Below, in pieces: positions 10,395-19,426 of a stretch of DNA of 64,000 nucleotides. Both the position numbers and the translations under genes were made by a program. The notes under the pieces were generated by a model. It had not been told where the DNA came from. It searched no databases and saw only the letters and a program-made list of their open reading frames with translations. Location: the NCBI RefSeq assembly GCF_019112525.1, contig NZ_CP077800.1, positions 3,038,001 through 3,102,000 of the forward strand, written 5' to 3'. The stretch is from Modestobacter sp. L9-4 (GTDB taxonomy: Bacteria > Actinomycetota > Actinomycetes > Mycobacteriales > Geodermatophilaceae). How positions within the stretch are numbered: the stretch's first letter is position 1; the number at the start of each line of letters is the position of its first letter.

Positions 10395-11408
10395 TCAGGA
10401 GCCGATGGGCTCCGTGGTCACCTGCGCCGGGTCGGCCGCGACGATCTCGGTCGGGACCCGCCGGCGCAGCCGCGCCCACGGGCCGCGCGCGTTCCCGGCC
10501 CCGCGGACGGCGGTGGGCTGTACCTCGGTGCCGGTGCGGCCGGCGGCCTTGGCGGCGGCCTGCGCGATCGGGCGGACGGTGTTGCGGCGCAGCCGCAGGC
10601 CGCGGTCCAGCGCGGCCGGCCAGACGCCGAGGGAGTCGGCGACCGAGGGCAGCAGCACCGAGGCGGCTGCGGCGTACCCGGCGGCCGAGGGGTGGAACTC
10701 GTCGCTGCTGAACATCGTCCGGTCGGTGGCGAAGGTCGGGCCGAGCACCGAGCCCAGCGACACCGTGCGGCCCCCGGCGGCGACGACGGCGATGGTCTGC
10801 GCGGCGGCCAGGTTGCGGCTCCACCGGCGGGCGAGGAAGCGGAGCGGCTGGCGGATCGGCCGGATCGTGCCCAGGTCCGGGCAGGTGCCGACGACGACCT
10901 TGCAGCCGGCGTCCTCGAGCCGGCGGACCGCGTCGGCGAGGTGCCGCACCGACGTCGCCGGCCGGGTGCGGCTGGTGACGTCGTTGGCGCCGATCATGAC
11001 CACCGCGACGTCGGGGTGCTCGGCCAGCGCCCGGTCGACCTGGGCGTCCAGCCGGTTCGACGTCGCCCCGGACACCGCGAACTTGGCCAGCCGGACGGGT
11101 CGCTCGGCGAGCTCGGCCAGCGCCGAGGCGATGAGCACCCCGGGGGTGTACGCGGCGGTGGACACCCCGAGCCCGACGGCGCTGGAGTCACCGAGCATCA
11201 CCATGACGATGGGGCTGCCCGCGTAGCGGCCGTAGCGGCCGTTGCCGGTGGGCGGGTCGGCCTGGGTGCGGTGGGACTGCACCGTGCGGCGGGCCGCCCG
11301 GGCCTCCTCGCGCAGCAGCGTCACCAGTGCGGCCCCGGCCAGGCCGACCCCGCCGCCGCCGTAGACGGCCCCGGTCGCCAGCCGGCGAGCCCTGCTCGCT
11401 CGCGTCAC
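10395..11408 (-). CDS. SGNH/GDSL-family hydrolase, probably membrane anchored
   Basis: The 337-residue protein has a basic N-terminus followed by a hydrophobic segment (about 10-30, GAVYGGGGVGLAGAALVTLL) that could anchor it. The SGNH blocks follow: VMLGDSSAVGLG near 70 with the nucleophile Ser, a block with FAVSGATS near 112, VVMIGANDVTS near 135 with the GxND motif, and SSDEFHPSAAGY near 240 with the catalytic Asp-His pair. Such enzymes are lipases, esterases or acyl-sugar hydrolases acting at the envelope. The C-terminal ~90 residues are basic and without known domain. The substrate is unknown. Confidence 0.85.
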   Translation of the reverse strand: MTRASRARRLATGAVYGGGGVGLAGAALVTLLREEARAARRTVQSHRTQADPPTGNGRYGRYAGSPIVMVMLGDSSAVGLGVSTAAYTPGVLIASALAELAERPVRLAKFAVSGATSNRLDAQVDRALAEHPDVAVVMIGANDVTSRTRPATSVRHLADAVRRLEDAGCKVVVGTCPDLGTIRPIRQPLRFLARRWSRNLAAAQTIAVVAAGGRTVSLGSVLGPTFATDRTMFSSDEFHPSAAGYAAAASVLLPSVADSLGVWPAALDRGLRLRRNTVRPIAQAAAKAAGRTGTEVQPTAVRGAGNARGPWARLRRRVPTEIVAADPAQVTTEPIGS

Positions 11409-11484
11409 GCGACCCCGCTCTCTTCTCCCGGCTCCCCGGCCGCGTCCTGCGCGGGGAGCACCGTCCCTGAGGCTAGTTGCCCCC

Positions 11485-11490
11485 TACCGT
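11485..11490 (+). promoter_or_regulatory. -10 box of the DUF2252 gene (leaderless start)
   Basis: TACCGT is followed by six bases and GTG 11497. The intervening GGGGAG could alternatively be read as a ribosome site, but it would directly abut the start codon. The short gap favours transcription beginning at the start codon. Confidence 0.45.
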
Positions 11491-11496
11491 GGGGAG

Positions 11497-12864
11497 GTGG
11501 CCGCCCGCGTTGACCTCACCCCTCCGAACAACCGCCCGGACGACGACGTCCGCAGCCAACAGATCATCGACGTGCTGGTCGACGCCTTCTCCGACCTGAT
11601 GTCCGCTGATGCGGACGCCTTCCGGACCAAGTTCCGCAAGATGGCCGCCGACCCGTTCGCGTTCTACCGCGGCTCGGCGTGTCTGTTCTACGCCGACATG
11701 GCGGCGCTGGAGGACCGCTGGAGTGACGAGCGGACGTCCCGGGTGTGGATCCAGGGTGACCTGCACGCGGAGAACTTCGGCACCTACATGGACGGCGAGG
11801 GCCGCATCGTCTTCGACGTCAACGACTTCGACGAGGCCTACCTCGGCCACCTCAGCTGGGACCTGCGCCGGTTCGCGGCCAGCTTCGCGCTGCTCGCCTG
11901 GCGCAAGGCGCTCGCGGACGACGTGATCGGCGAGCTGCTCGGGATGTTCCTCGGCTCCTACCTCGACCAGGTCGAGGCCTTCACCCGGTCCGACGAGGAC
12001 CGCTCCTTCGCCCTGACCCGGGACAACACCGAGGGCGCGGTGCACGACGTCGTGCTCGCCACGACGGCCCGCACCCGGATCGGCCTGCTCGACCGGGTCA
12101 CGGTGGTGGAGCGCTTCGAGCGGCGCTTCGCCGACCTGCCGCGCAACCGCCGGCTTGACGACGACGAGCGCGCCGAGGTGCTGCACGCGCTCGAGCGCTG
12201 GCAGGGCACCGTGCACCCGCCGCGGCGCAAGCGGGACGTCGCCTACGGCGTGAAGGACGTCGTCGGCACCGGCGGCTTCGGGATCGGCAGCGCCGGGCTG
12301 CCCGCCTACAGCGTCTTGATCGAGGGCTACGACCAGGCGCTGGAGAACGACGTCGTCCTGTCGCTGAAGCAGGGCAACGTCGCAGCCCCCAGCCGGATCG
12401 TCCGCGACCCGGAGATCAGCGGCTACTTCGAGCACCACGGCCACCGGACGGCGGTCAGCCAGCGCGCGCTGCAGGCCAACGCCTCCCAGTTCCTGGGGCA
12501 CACCGAGATCGGCGGCGTCGGCTTCGTGGTGCAGGAGCTGTCGCCCTACGAGAGCGACCTGGACTGGGAGGACCTCACCGAGCCTGACGAGATCGCCACC
12601 GTGCTCGCCCAGCTGGGCCGTGCCACGGCGAAGCTGCACTGCGTGGGCGACGCCGACAGCGACCACACCCTGGTGCCGTTCCAGACCGAGGAGGCGCTCA
12701 CCGAGCTCGTCGGGGACCGCCGGGAGCAGTTCGTGGCCGACCTGGTGGAGTTCGCACACTCCTACGCCCGCCGGACGCAGGAGGACCACCGGTTGTTCGT
12801 CGACGCCTTCCGGGCCGGGCGCATCCCCGGCATCAGCTCCAGCGGGGCGCACCCCACCGCCTGA
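11497..12864 (+). CDS. DUF2252 domain protein (kinase-like fold)
   Basis: The 455-residue soluble protein has DUF2252 signatures: FYRGSACLFYADM near 52, WIQGDLHAENFGTY near 85 and IVFDVNDFDEAYLGHLSWDLRR near 104. The GDLHAENFG...DxNDFD pair resembles the catalytic and metal loops of aminoglycoside phosphotransferase/kinase folds, and GTGGFGIGSAGLP near 265 resembles a nucleotide loop. A phosphotransferase activity is inferred, not known. The order of the motifs is permuted compared with standard kinases. It ends convergent with the GNAT gene, six bases apart. Confidence 0.85.
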   Translation: MAARVDLTPPNNRPDDDVRSQQIIDVLVDAFSDLMSADADAFRTKFRKMAADPFAFYRGSACLFYADMAALEDRWSDERTSRVWIQGDLHAENFGTYMDGEGRIVFDVNDFDEAYLGHLSWDLRRFAASFALLAWRKALADDVIGELLGMFLGSYLDQVEAFTRSDEDRSFALTRDNTEGAVHDVVLATTARTRIGLLDRVTVVERFERRFADLPRNRRLDDDERAEVLHALERWQGTVHPPRRKRDVAYGVKDVVGTGGFGIGSAGLPAYSVLIEGYDQALENDVVLSLKQGNVAAPSRIVRDPEISGYFEHHGHRTAVSQRALQANASQFLGHTEIGGVGFVVQELSPYESDLDWEDLTEPDEIATVLAQLGRATAKLHCVGDADSDHTLVPFQTEEALTELVGDRREQFVADLVEFAHSYARRTQEDHRLFVDAFRAGRIPGISSSGAHPTA

Positions 12865-12870
12865 GCCCGG

Positions 12871-13335
12871 TCAGCGGATCGGCAGCTCGATGACCATCCC
12901 GCGGTGCGGCCCGACGGGGCGCAGGTCGTACTCCTCGGTGACGGGGGTGAAGCCGATCCGCTCGTAGAACCCGACGGCCGCACCCCGGGCGTCGCACCAC
13001 ACCAGCTGCCCGCCGCGGGCAGCGACCCGGGACAGGCCTTCCGCCACCAGCGCGCGGCCCACGCCGAGGCCGCGCACCCGCGGGTCGGTGGCCATCCCGC
13101 GCAGCTGCCAGGACCCCTCGCCCTCCCGCCACGGGCAGTCGCGGGGGTGGAAGCGGACGACGCCGACCACCTCGCCGCTCTCCAGCCGGGCAGCCAGGTG
13201 GAACGTGTACGGGGCGTCGTCCTCGTCGATCTCGGCGGGCCGGCCCTGGCGCAGCTCCTGCACGCGCAGCGGGTACGTGGTCGCCGCGTCGACCTGCTCG
13301 ATCGTGATCGTCCCGGTGGGTGCCTCGCTGCTCAC
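12871..13335 (-). CDS. GNAT-family N-acetyltransferase
   Basis: The 154-residue protein has the acetyl-CoA loop RVRGLGVGRALVAEGL (motif A, near 88-103), the preceding strand GSWQLRGMATDP, and the C-terminal AAVGFYERIGFTPV, together a complete single GNAT domain. It probably acetylates a small molecule or protein amine; the YjaB/ElaA-like N-terminus does not identify the substrate. GTG 13335 gives good spacing to GGGGAGG upstream. ATG 13344, three codons earlier, is possible but directly abuts that ribosome site. Confidence 0.85.
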   Translation of the reverse strand: MSSEAPTGTITIEQVDAATTYPLRVQELRQGRPAEIDEDDAPYTFHLAARLESGEVVGVVRFHPRDCPWREGEGSWQLRGMATDPRVRGLGVGRALVAEGLSRVAARGGQLVWCDARGAAVGFYERIGFTPVTEEYDLRPVGPHRGMVIELPIR

Positions 13336-13433
13336 GCCGTCCATCCTCCCCGACGCGCCGCCGGTGGCCCGGGTGACCCGGCCCACCGGCGGTCGCCCCG
13401 GCCCCGTTGTCCGGGCCCGGTCCCGCCGTCAGG

Positions 13434-13481
13434 CCCCTGTCCTCCTCGCCCCGAGCGTGGGAGGGGCGAGGGGTACAGGGG
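13434..13481 (-). terminator. Two-part hairpin downstream of the VWA gene
   Basis: CCCCTGT (13434-13440) pairs with ACAGGGG (13475-13481), and inside it CCTCGCCCC (13444-13452) pairs with GGGGCGAGG (13463-13471). It sits nine bases beyond the VWA stop codon on the minus strand. Confidence 0.65.
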
Positions 13482-13489
13482 TCCTCCGT

Positions 13490-15487
13490 CTACCGCCCGC
13501 GGCGTCCCTTGCGGGCCTGGAGGTAGTCGGCCACCACGTACTCGCCGAGCCGGTCGCTGGAGGGCTGGAACACCCGGCCCCCGGCGCGGGCGGTGATGTC
13601 GTGCACGAACTCGACCAGCCCGGGCTCCGGGTCGAGGGCGAACACGTTCATCGTCGCGCCCGACCGGGCCACCTTCTCCACCTCGGCGACGGTGCGGGCG
13701 ATGGTCTCCGGCATCGGCGGCCAGCAGAAGAACGGCGTCCCGTCGTCCTCCAGGTGGGCGGTGGGCTCGCCGTCGGTGACCACGAGGACCACCGGCTCGG
13801 CGTCCCGGTGCCGGGCCAGGAACCGGCGGGCCAGCATCAGCCCGTGCTGCAGGTTGGTGCCCTGCAGGGTGTCGACGCTGAGCTCGGCCAGCTCCTCCGG
13901 CCGGAGCACCTGCGCGGTGGAGGAGAACCCGATGATCTCGATGGCGTCCTGCGGGAAACGGGTGGTCACCAGCGAGTGCAGCGCCATCGCGGTGGACTTC
14001 GCGTCGCCCCAGGTGCCGCGCAGCGCCATCGAGTACGACAGGTCGACCAGCAGCGCGACCGCCGCGCCCGTGCGGCGCTCGGTCTCGACCACCTCGAAGT
14101 CCTCGACGGCGATCTGCACCCTCCGCTGCCCGTCACCCCGCGGCGTGCCCGCGCCGCGCAGCACCGCGTTGCGCACCGTGCGGACGACGTCGAGTGGCTG
14201 CTCGTCGCCGAACCGCCACTCGCGCGAGGCCCCGGTCAGCTCGCCGGTGGCGCCGGCGTCGGCGACGTCGTGCTCGCCGCGGCCGGTCGCCGAGAGCTGG
14301 GCGAACACCCGGCGCAGCGCCGTCGCGCCCAGCCGGCGGACCGCCTTGGGGGACAGCTCGAGCTTGCCCTCGCTGCGGTTGAGGTAGCCCTGCCGCTCTA
14401 GCTCGCGCTCCAGCTGCCGCAGCGCGGCCAGGTCGTCGACGGCCGAGCGGCCCAGCGCCTGCTCCAGCAGCTCCTCGTCGACGTCGGCCAGCGAGGCGCC
14501 CGCGTAGCCCTGGGACAGCTGCTGACTGAGCGCCTCCAGGTCGGCGAGCTCGGCGACGGCGCTGGTGGCGTCGCCCATGCCGAGCCCCTGCTCGCCGTCG
14601 GGCACCGGACCGCCCTGGCCCCACGGCAGGTCCGGGCGGGCCTGCCGCAGCGCGTCGTTGAGGTGCGCCATCTCGCTCTGCAGACCCAGGTCGCCCATCG
14701 CCTGGCCCATCAGGTCCTGCAGCTCGGCGCGCTGCTCGGCCGACAGCCCGGCCATCATCCGCTGCTGCGCGGCCGCCCGGCGGGCGAGGGAGTCGATGAG
14801 CTCCTCGACCGACTCGGGGGAGTCGGGGAAGAACTCCCCGTGCTTGCCGATGAAGTCGGCGAACTGCTGGTCGGTGTCCTCACCGCGGTTGTGCGCGTCG
14901 ACCAGCGCGGACAGGTCGGCCACCATGTCCTTGACCGCCTGCATGCCGGCGCCGTCACCGTCCTGCATCTGCTGCAGCGCCTGCTTCATGCCCTGGAACG
15001 AGCTGTCCAGGACCTCCTGCTGGAGCAGGTCCTTGATCTGCTGGTAGGCCTGCGCGGCCTCCGGCGAGCGCCACTGCTTGTCCTTCAGCGCCCGCACGGC
15101 TCCCGCGGTGTCCTGCGGGAGGGCGTCCAGCTCCTGCTCGGCGAGGCGGGCGGCGTCGTCCGGATCGGGGAACAGCGCCGTCCGCTCGGCCTCCACGGCC
15201 CGGTCGAGCAGCTCGCGGACCTCCTCGAGCGTGCCGTCCATCCGGCCGGCCTTGCGCGCCTGCTTGAGCCGGTCGCGGACGTTGCGCCGCAGCTGGTCCA
15301 GGCCGCGGCGCCCGTCGACGCCGCGGCGCAGCAGGTCGCGCATCGCCTCGCGGACGCCGGCACCGGCCAGCACCTGGTCACCGATCTCGTCGACCGCGGC
15401 CGCGACGTCGTACGGCGGGGCCAGCGGGTCGGGCCCGCCGGTCCACTTGCCGTACCGGTACCCCCGGGGCCTGCGTGCGCCGGGCAC
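13490..15487 (-). CDS. VWA domain protein partnered with a MoxR-like ATPase
   Basis: The 665-residue protein has a long helical, Gln/Met-rich first two thirds (for example SSFQGMKQALQQMQDGDGAG and an Arg/Glu-rich LERELERQGYLNRSEGKLEL) followed by a von Willebrand A domain from about 450. The MIDAS is intact: ALLVDLSYSMALRGTWGDAK gives DxSxS, LQGTNLQHGL gives the Thr and VVLVVTDGEPTA the Asp. It starts one base after the ATPase gene ends. The pair corresponds to the mycobacterial Rv0958/Rv0959 type, often mislabelled magnesium chelatase. A chaperone-like role of the ATPase-VWA pair is likely, but the client is unknown. Confidence 0.85.
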   Translation of the reverse strand: MPGARRPRGYRYGKWTGGPDPLAPPYDVAAAVDEIGDQVLAGAGVREAMRDLLRRGVDGRRGLDQLRRNVRDRLKQARKAGRMDGTLEEVRELLDRAVEAERTALFPDPDDAARLAEQELDALPQDTAGAVRALKDKQWRSPEAAQAYQQIKDLLQQEVLDSSFQGMKQALQQMQDGDGAGMQAVKDMVADLSALVDAHNRGEDTDQQFADFIGKHGEFFPDSPESVEELIDSLARRAAAQQRMMAGLSAEQRAELQDLMGQAMGDLGLQSEMAHLNDALRQARPDLPWGQGGPVPDGEQGLGMGDATSAVAELADLEALSQQLSQGYAGASLADVDEELLEQALGRSAVDDLAALRQLERELERQGYLNRSEGKLELSPKAVRRLGATALRRVFAQLSATGRGEHDVADAGATGELTGASREWRFGDEQPLDVVRTVRNAVLRGAGTPRGDGQRRVQIAVEDFEVVETERRTGAAVALLVDLSYSMALRGTWGDAKSTAMALHSLVTTRFPQDAIEIIGFSSTAQVLRPEELAELSVDTLQGTNLQHGLMLARRFLARHRDAEPVVLVVTDGEPTAHLEDDGTPFFCWPPMPETIARTVAEVEKVARSGATMNVFALDPEPGLVEFVHDITARAGGRVFQPSSDRLGEYVVADYLQARKGRRGR

Positions 15488-15488
15488 G

Positions 15489-16955
15489 TCAGGCCCCGTA
15501 GATCGTGCGGGAGCCGTCGGTGTCCTTGGCCAGCCGCCGGGTCAGCCACAGCCCCTCGAGCGCGAACTCGACGGCCGCGGCGGCCTGCTCGGCGGACTCC
15601 TCGCCCTCGGGCACCCCGAGCCGGCCCAGCAACTGGGCCAGGTTCGGCACGGTGCCCAGCTGGCCGAGCAGCCGGGTGGCCGGCACCAGGTCACCGGACT
15701 CGACGGTGTCGCCGCCGGTGAAGTGCTCCTGCAGGCCGGTCAGGTCCAGCCCGCCGCAGCGCGCCCGGAAGGTCTGCGCGGTGGCCTGCCGCAGCAGGTG
15801 CTCGAGCACCTCCAGGTCGCGGTCGTCGTCGCTGTCGGACCCGGAGTCGGCGAACTCGACCTTGCCGCGGCTGGCCGGGACGATGCTGGGGAGGTCGACG
15901 ACCCGGGCCACCGGGCGCGCCTCACCGGCCACCGCGGCGCGCCGGACGGCCGAGGCCGCGACGGTCTCCAGCCCGGCGATCGCGAACCGGGCGCTGACGC
16001 CGGAGCGCTGGTCGACCTGGCTGGACTCGCGCACCAGCCGGGTGAAGCGGGCGACGATCTCCACCAGGTGCTCGGGCACGATCGGGGTGTCCAGGTCGGT
16101 GCCGGCGCCCAGCCAGCTGGTCTGCGCCTCCTGCTTGAGCAGGCGGATCTCGTCGGCCAGCTCGATCGGGTAGTGGGTGCGGACCTCGGCGCCGAACCGG
16201 TCCTTGAGCGGGGTGATGATGCGCCCGCGGTTCGTGTAGTCCTCGGGGTTGGCGCTGGCCACCAGCAGCAGGTCCAGCGGCAGCCGCACGCGGTAGCCGC
16301 GGATCTGGATGTCGCGCTCCTCGAGCACGTTGAGCAGTGCCACCTGGATGCGCTCGGCCAGGTCGGGCAGCTCGTTGATGCTGAAGATGCCGCGGTTGGT
16401 GCGCGGCACCAGGCCGTAGTGCACGGTCTCGGGGTCGCCCAGGGTGCGGCCCTCGGCGACCTTGATCGGGTCGACGTCGCCGATGAGGTCACCGACGCTG
16501 GTGTCGGGGGTGGCCAGCTTCTCCCCGAACCGCTCGCTGCGGTGCTGCCAGCCGACCGGGGTCGCGTCGCCGTGCTCGGCGACCTGGCGGTGCCCCCAGA
16601 CGCTGATCGGGGCCAGCGGGTGCTCGTTGAGCTCGCTGCCCACGAGCACCGGCGTCCACTCGTCGAGCAGGCCGACGAGGGTGCGGATCAGGCGGGTCTT
16701 GCCCTGGCCGCGCTCACCGAGCAGCACCAGGTCGTGGCCGGCGATGAGGGCACGCTCGACCTCGGGGACGACGGTGTCCTCGAAGCCGACGATGCCCGGG
16801 AGGGTGGTCTGTCCGGCGGCGAGCCGGGCGAGGAGGTTGGCGCGGAGCTCGGCCTTGACCGGGCGGAAGGCGGCGCCGGTGGCGCGGAGCTCGCCGAGCG
16901 TCGTGGGAGCGGGAGGGGTGGGGGACTGGGTCCCCTGCGGTGCGGCGTCCGTCAC
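15489..16955 (-). CDS. MoxR/ChlI-type AAA+ ATPase
   Basis: The 488-residue AAA+ protein has Walker A-like HDLVLLGERGQGKTRLIRTL (near 80-98), Walker B plus arginine-finger context GIFSINELPDLAERIQVALL with NVLEERDIQIRGYRV, and sensor I LLVASANPEDYTNRGRIITPL. This is the magnesium-chelatase-subunit-I-like clade that works with VWA proteins. No second chelatase subunit or tetrapyrrole gene is nearby, so chelation of Mg is unlikely. The start is placed at GTG 16955 because TACCGT ends seven bases before it. GTG 16964 is in frame but has no ribosome site. It is divergent from the threonine ammonia-lyase gene. Confidence 0.85.
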   Translation of the reverse strand: MTDAAPQGTQSPTPPAPTTLGELRATGAAFRPVKAELRANLLARLAAGQTTLPGIVGFEDTVVPEVERALIAGHDLVLLGERGQGKTRLIRTLVGLLDEWTPVLVGSELNEHPLAPISVWGHRQVAEHGDATPVGWQHRSERFGEKLATPDTSVGDLIGDVDPIKVAEGRTLGDPETVHYGLVPRTNRGIFSINELPDLAERIQVALLNVLEERDIQIRGYRVRLPLDLLLVASANPEDYTNRGRIITPLKDRFGAEVRTHYPIELADEIRLLKQEAQTSWLGAGTDLDTPIVPEHLVEIVARFTRLVRESSQVDQRSGVSARFAIAGLETVAASAVRRAAVAGEARPVARVVDLPSIVPASRGKVEFADSGSDSDDDRDLEVLEHLLRQATAQTFRARCGGLDLTGLQEHFTGGDTVESGDLVPATRLLGQLGTVPNLAQLLGRLGVPEGEESAEQAAAAVEFALEGLWLTRRLAKDTDGSRTIYGA

Positions 16956-17033
16956 CTCGACCACGGTACGACGCAGGAGTGACAGTCGGGTGTCCGTCGT
17001 CCCGCCGCCGGCGGGTGCGGGAGGATCGCCGGT

Positions 17034-18260
17034 GTGATCGCACCCGGTGCAGTGCCCCTGGTCAGCGGCGCCGACGTCGAGGCGGCCGCCGTGCTGCTCG
17101 ACGGCGTCGTCCGCCGCACCCCGCTCGAGCACTCCCGCGCGCTGGCCGACCGGGTCGGCGGGCCGGTGTGGCTCAAGTGCGAGAACCTGCAGCGGGCCGG
17201 GTCCTTCAAGATCCGCGGCGCGTACACCCGGATCGCCCGGCTCACCGACGCCGAGCGCGCCCGCGGGGTCGTCGCCGCCAGCGCCGGCAACCACGCGCAG
17301 GGCGTCGCGCTGGCCGCCCGCGAGCTGGGCGCCGCGGCGACGGTCTTCATGCCCGAGAGCGCGCCGCTGCCCAAGGTCGCCGCCACCCGCGGGTACGGCG
17401 CGGAGGCCCGGCTCGGCGGCGCGACCCTGACCGAGGCGATGGTCTCGGCGGTCGAGTTCGCCGCCGCCACCGGCAAGGTGTTCATCCACCCCTTCGACCA
17501 CCCCGACGTCATCGCCGGGCAGGGCACGGTGGGCCTGGAGGTCCTCGAGCAGTGCCCCGAGGTGGCCACCGTCGTCGTCTGCACCGGCGGGGGCGGGCTG
17601 GTGTCGGGCATGGCGGCCGCGGTGAAGGCCCGCCGTCCCGACGTCCGGGTCGTCGCCGTGCAGGCCGCTGCGGCGGCCGCCTTCCCCGCCTCGCTGGCCG
17701 CCGGGCACCCGGTGCAGCTGGCGTCGATGGCCACCATGGCCGACGGCATCGCCGTCGCCGCGCCCGGCGACCTGACGCTGGCCCACGTCGCCGGCCTGGT
17801 CGACGACGTCGTGACCGTCACCGAGGGCGACCTGTCCCGGGCGCTGCTGTTCTGCCTCGAGCGGGCCAAGCTCGTCGTCGAGCCGGCCGGGGTCGCCGCG
17901 GTCGCGGCGGTGCTGGCGGACCCGGGCGCCTTCGCCCCGCCCGTGGTGGCGGTGGTCTCCGGCGGCAACATCGACCCGGTGCTGATGATGAAGGTCGTCC
18001 AGCACGGCATGACCGCCGCCGGTCGCTACCTCTCGTTGCGGGTGACGGTGCCCGACCGGCCCGGCTCGCTGGCCGGTCTGCTGCGCGAGCTCGCGGGGCT
18101 CCGGGCCAACGTGCTGTCCGTCGAGCACGAGCGGACGACGCCGGTGCTCGACCTCGGCGAGGTGCTGGTGGGCGTCCACCTGGAGACCCAGGGCCCCGAC
18201 CACGCCCGCGGCGTGCTGGCCGCACTGTCGGCCGCCGGTTATCCGGTGCTCGTCGACTGA
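17034..18260 (+). CDS. ilvA: Threonine ammonia-lyase with C-terminal ACT domain
   Basis: PLP enzyme converting L-threonine to 2-oxobutanoate and ammonia, feeding isoleucine synthesis or threonine breakdown. The 408-residue protein has the PLP lysine in SFKIRGAYTRIARL (near 56), the substrate/phosphate loops SAGNHAQGVALAA (near 81) and TGGGGLVSG (near 180), and a single ACT domain (about 325-400, SLRVTVPDRPGSLAGLLREL). The single ACT domain makes it like TdcB/short IlvA rather than the two-domain enterobacterial IlvA, and allosteric control is expected. GTG 17034 follows a GGGAGGA site. It is a lone gene; no ilv genes adjoin. Confidence 0.9.
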   Translation: MIAPGAVPLVSGADVEAAAVLLDGVVRRTPLEHSRALADRVGGPVWLKCENLQRAGSFKIRGAYTRIARLTDAERARGVVAASAGNHAQGVALAARELGAAATVFMPESAPLPKVAATRGYGAEARLGGATLTEAMVSAVEFAAATGKVFIHPFDHPDVIAGQGTVGLEVLEQCPEVATVVVCTGGGGLVSGMAAAVKARRPDVRVVAVQAAAAAAFPASLAAGHPVQLASMATMADGIAVAAPGDLTLAHVAGLVDDVVTVTEGDLSRALLFCLERAKLVVEPAGVAAVAAVLADPGAFAPPVVAVVSGGNIDPVLMMKVVQHGMTAAGRYLSLRVTVPDRPGSLAGLLRELAGLRANVLSVEHERTTPVLDLGEVLVGVHLETQGPDHARGVLAALSAAGYPVLVD

Positions 18261-18411
18261 CCCGCCGATGAGTTCGCGCGGCGGCGCCGGTCTGCACCTG
18301 CGACCCGCCGTCGCACCCGGCGGCGGGGACCGTGCGTCGTCGGAGGTGTGCTCGTGGAACGGACCCGCCGCGTGTCCAGGAAACCGCTGGAGAAGTGTCA
18401 CAGCCCACTCC

Positions 18412-18417
18412 TAGCGT
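18412..18417 (+). promoter_or_regulatory. -10 box of the first DrrA-type gene (leaderless start)
   Basis: TAGCGT lies seven bases before ATG 18425, and no ribosome site precedes the ATG. The 164-base gap after ilvA shows nothing else recognisable. Confidence 0.5.
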
Positions 18418-18424
18418 GTACGGC

Positions 18425-19426
18425 ATGAACAACGCCGTCGTCGTCGAGGGGCTGGTCAAGCGCTTCGGGGAGAACACCGCGCTCGGTGGGGTCGACCTCA
18501 CCGTGTCCGAGGGCACCGTCCTCGGGCTGCTCGGTCCCAACGGGGCGGGCAAGACCACCGTCGTCCGGATCCTGAGCACCCTGCTGCGCCCCGACGCCGG
18601 CCGCGCCGAGGTCAACGGCCTCGACGTGGTCACCCAGGCCGGCCAGGTCCGCGCCACCATCGGGCTCACCGGCCAGTACGCCGCGGTCGACGAGTACCTG
18701 ACCGGCCGGGAGAACCTGGAGATGGTCGGGCGGCTCTACCGGCTCAGCGCCAGGGAGTCCCGCAGCCGGGCCGGGGAGCTGCTGGAGCGCTTCGACCTCC
18801 TCGACGCCGCCGGCCGCCCGGCCAAGACCTACTCCGGCGGCATGCGGCGGCGGCTGGACATCGCCGCCTCGCTGATCGCCCGGCCGCGGGTGCTCTTCCT
18901 CGACGAGCCCACCACCGGCCTGGACCCGCGCAGCCGGCTGGGCATGTGGGAGTTCATCGCCGACCTGGTCCACGACGGGACGACGATCCTGCTCACCACC
19001 CAGTACCTGGAGGAGGCCGACCGCCTGGCCGACCGGATGGTGGTCATCGACCGCGGCCGGGTCATCGCCCGCGGCACCGCCGACGAGCTCAAGGCCCAGG
19101 TCGGCGGCGAGCGGCTGGAGCTCACCGTGCGCACGGCCGAGCAGCTGGCCGTCGTCACCGACGCGCTGCGGCCGCTGGCGCACGGTGAGCTGCAGGCCGA
19201 CCCGCAGACCCGGCGGCTGTCGGTGCCGGTCACCGGTGGCACGGACACCCTCGCCGAGGCGCTGCGCCGGCTGTCCGGCGTCCCGGCCGAGATCCTGGAC
19301 GTCGGGCTGCGCCGTCCCGACCTCGACGACGTCTTCCTCACCCTCACCGGCCACAGCGCCGAGGCCGCCCAACCGGCTGCCGAGACCGCCGAGCACGACC
19401 CCGTCAGCGCAGGAGCCTCCCGATGA
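18425..19426 (+). CDS. DrrA-type ABC exporter ATPase
   Basis: The 333-residue ATPase has Walker A LLGPNGAGKTTVVRIL (near 36), the signature TYSGGMRRRLDIAASL (near 138), Walker B RVLFLDEPTTGLDPRSR (near 158) and the C-terminal DUF4162-like domain that marks daunorubicin-resistance type DrrA proteins. It powers the permease encoded next, which starts inside its stop (ATGA). Such exporters move drugs, lipids or own metabolites outward; the substrate is not evident because no biosynthetic gene is nearby. ATG 18425 is preferred over longer frames since a -10 hexamer ends seven bases upstream. Confidence 0.9.
   Translation: MNNAVVVEGLVKRFGENTALGGVDLTVSEGTVLGLLGPNGAGKTTVVRILSTLLRPDAGRAEVNGLDVVTQAGQVRATIGLTGQYAAVDEYLTGRENLEMVGRLYRLSARESRSRAGELLERFDLLDAAGRPAKTYSGGMRRRLDIAASLIARPRVLFLDEPTTGLDPRSRLGMWEFIADLVHDGTTILLTTQYLEEADRLADRMVVIDRGRVIARGTADELKAQVGGERLELTVRTAEQLAVVTDALRPLAHGELQADPQTRRLSVPVTGGTDTLAEALRRLSGVPAEILDVGLRRPDLDDVFLTLTGHSAEAAQPAAETAEHDPVSAGASR

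Noticed and set aside
15489..16955. Magnesium chelatase subunit ChlI/BchI
   Set aside because: The AAA+ domain is related, but no ChlD/ChlH or tetrapyrrole gene adjoins and the partner is a stand-alone VWA protein, as in the MoxR-like pair of mycobacteria.
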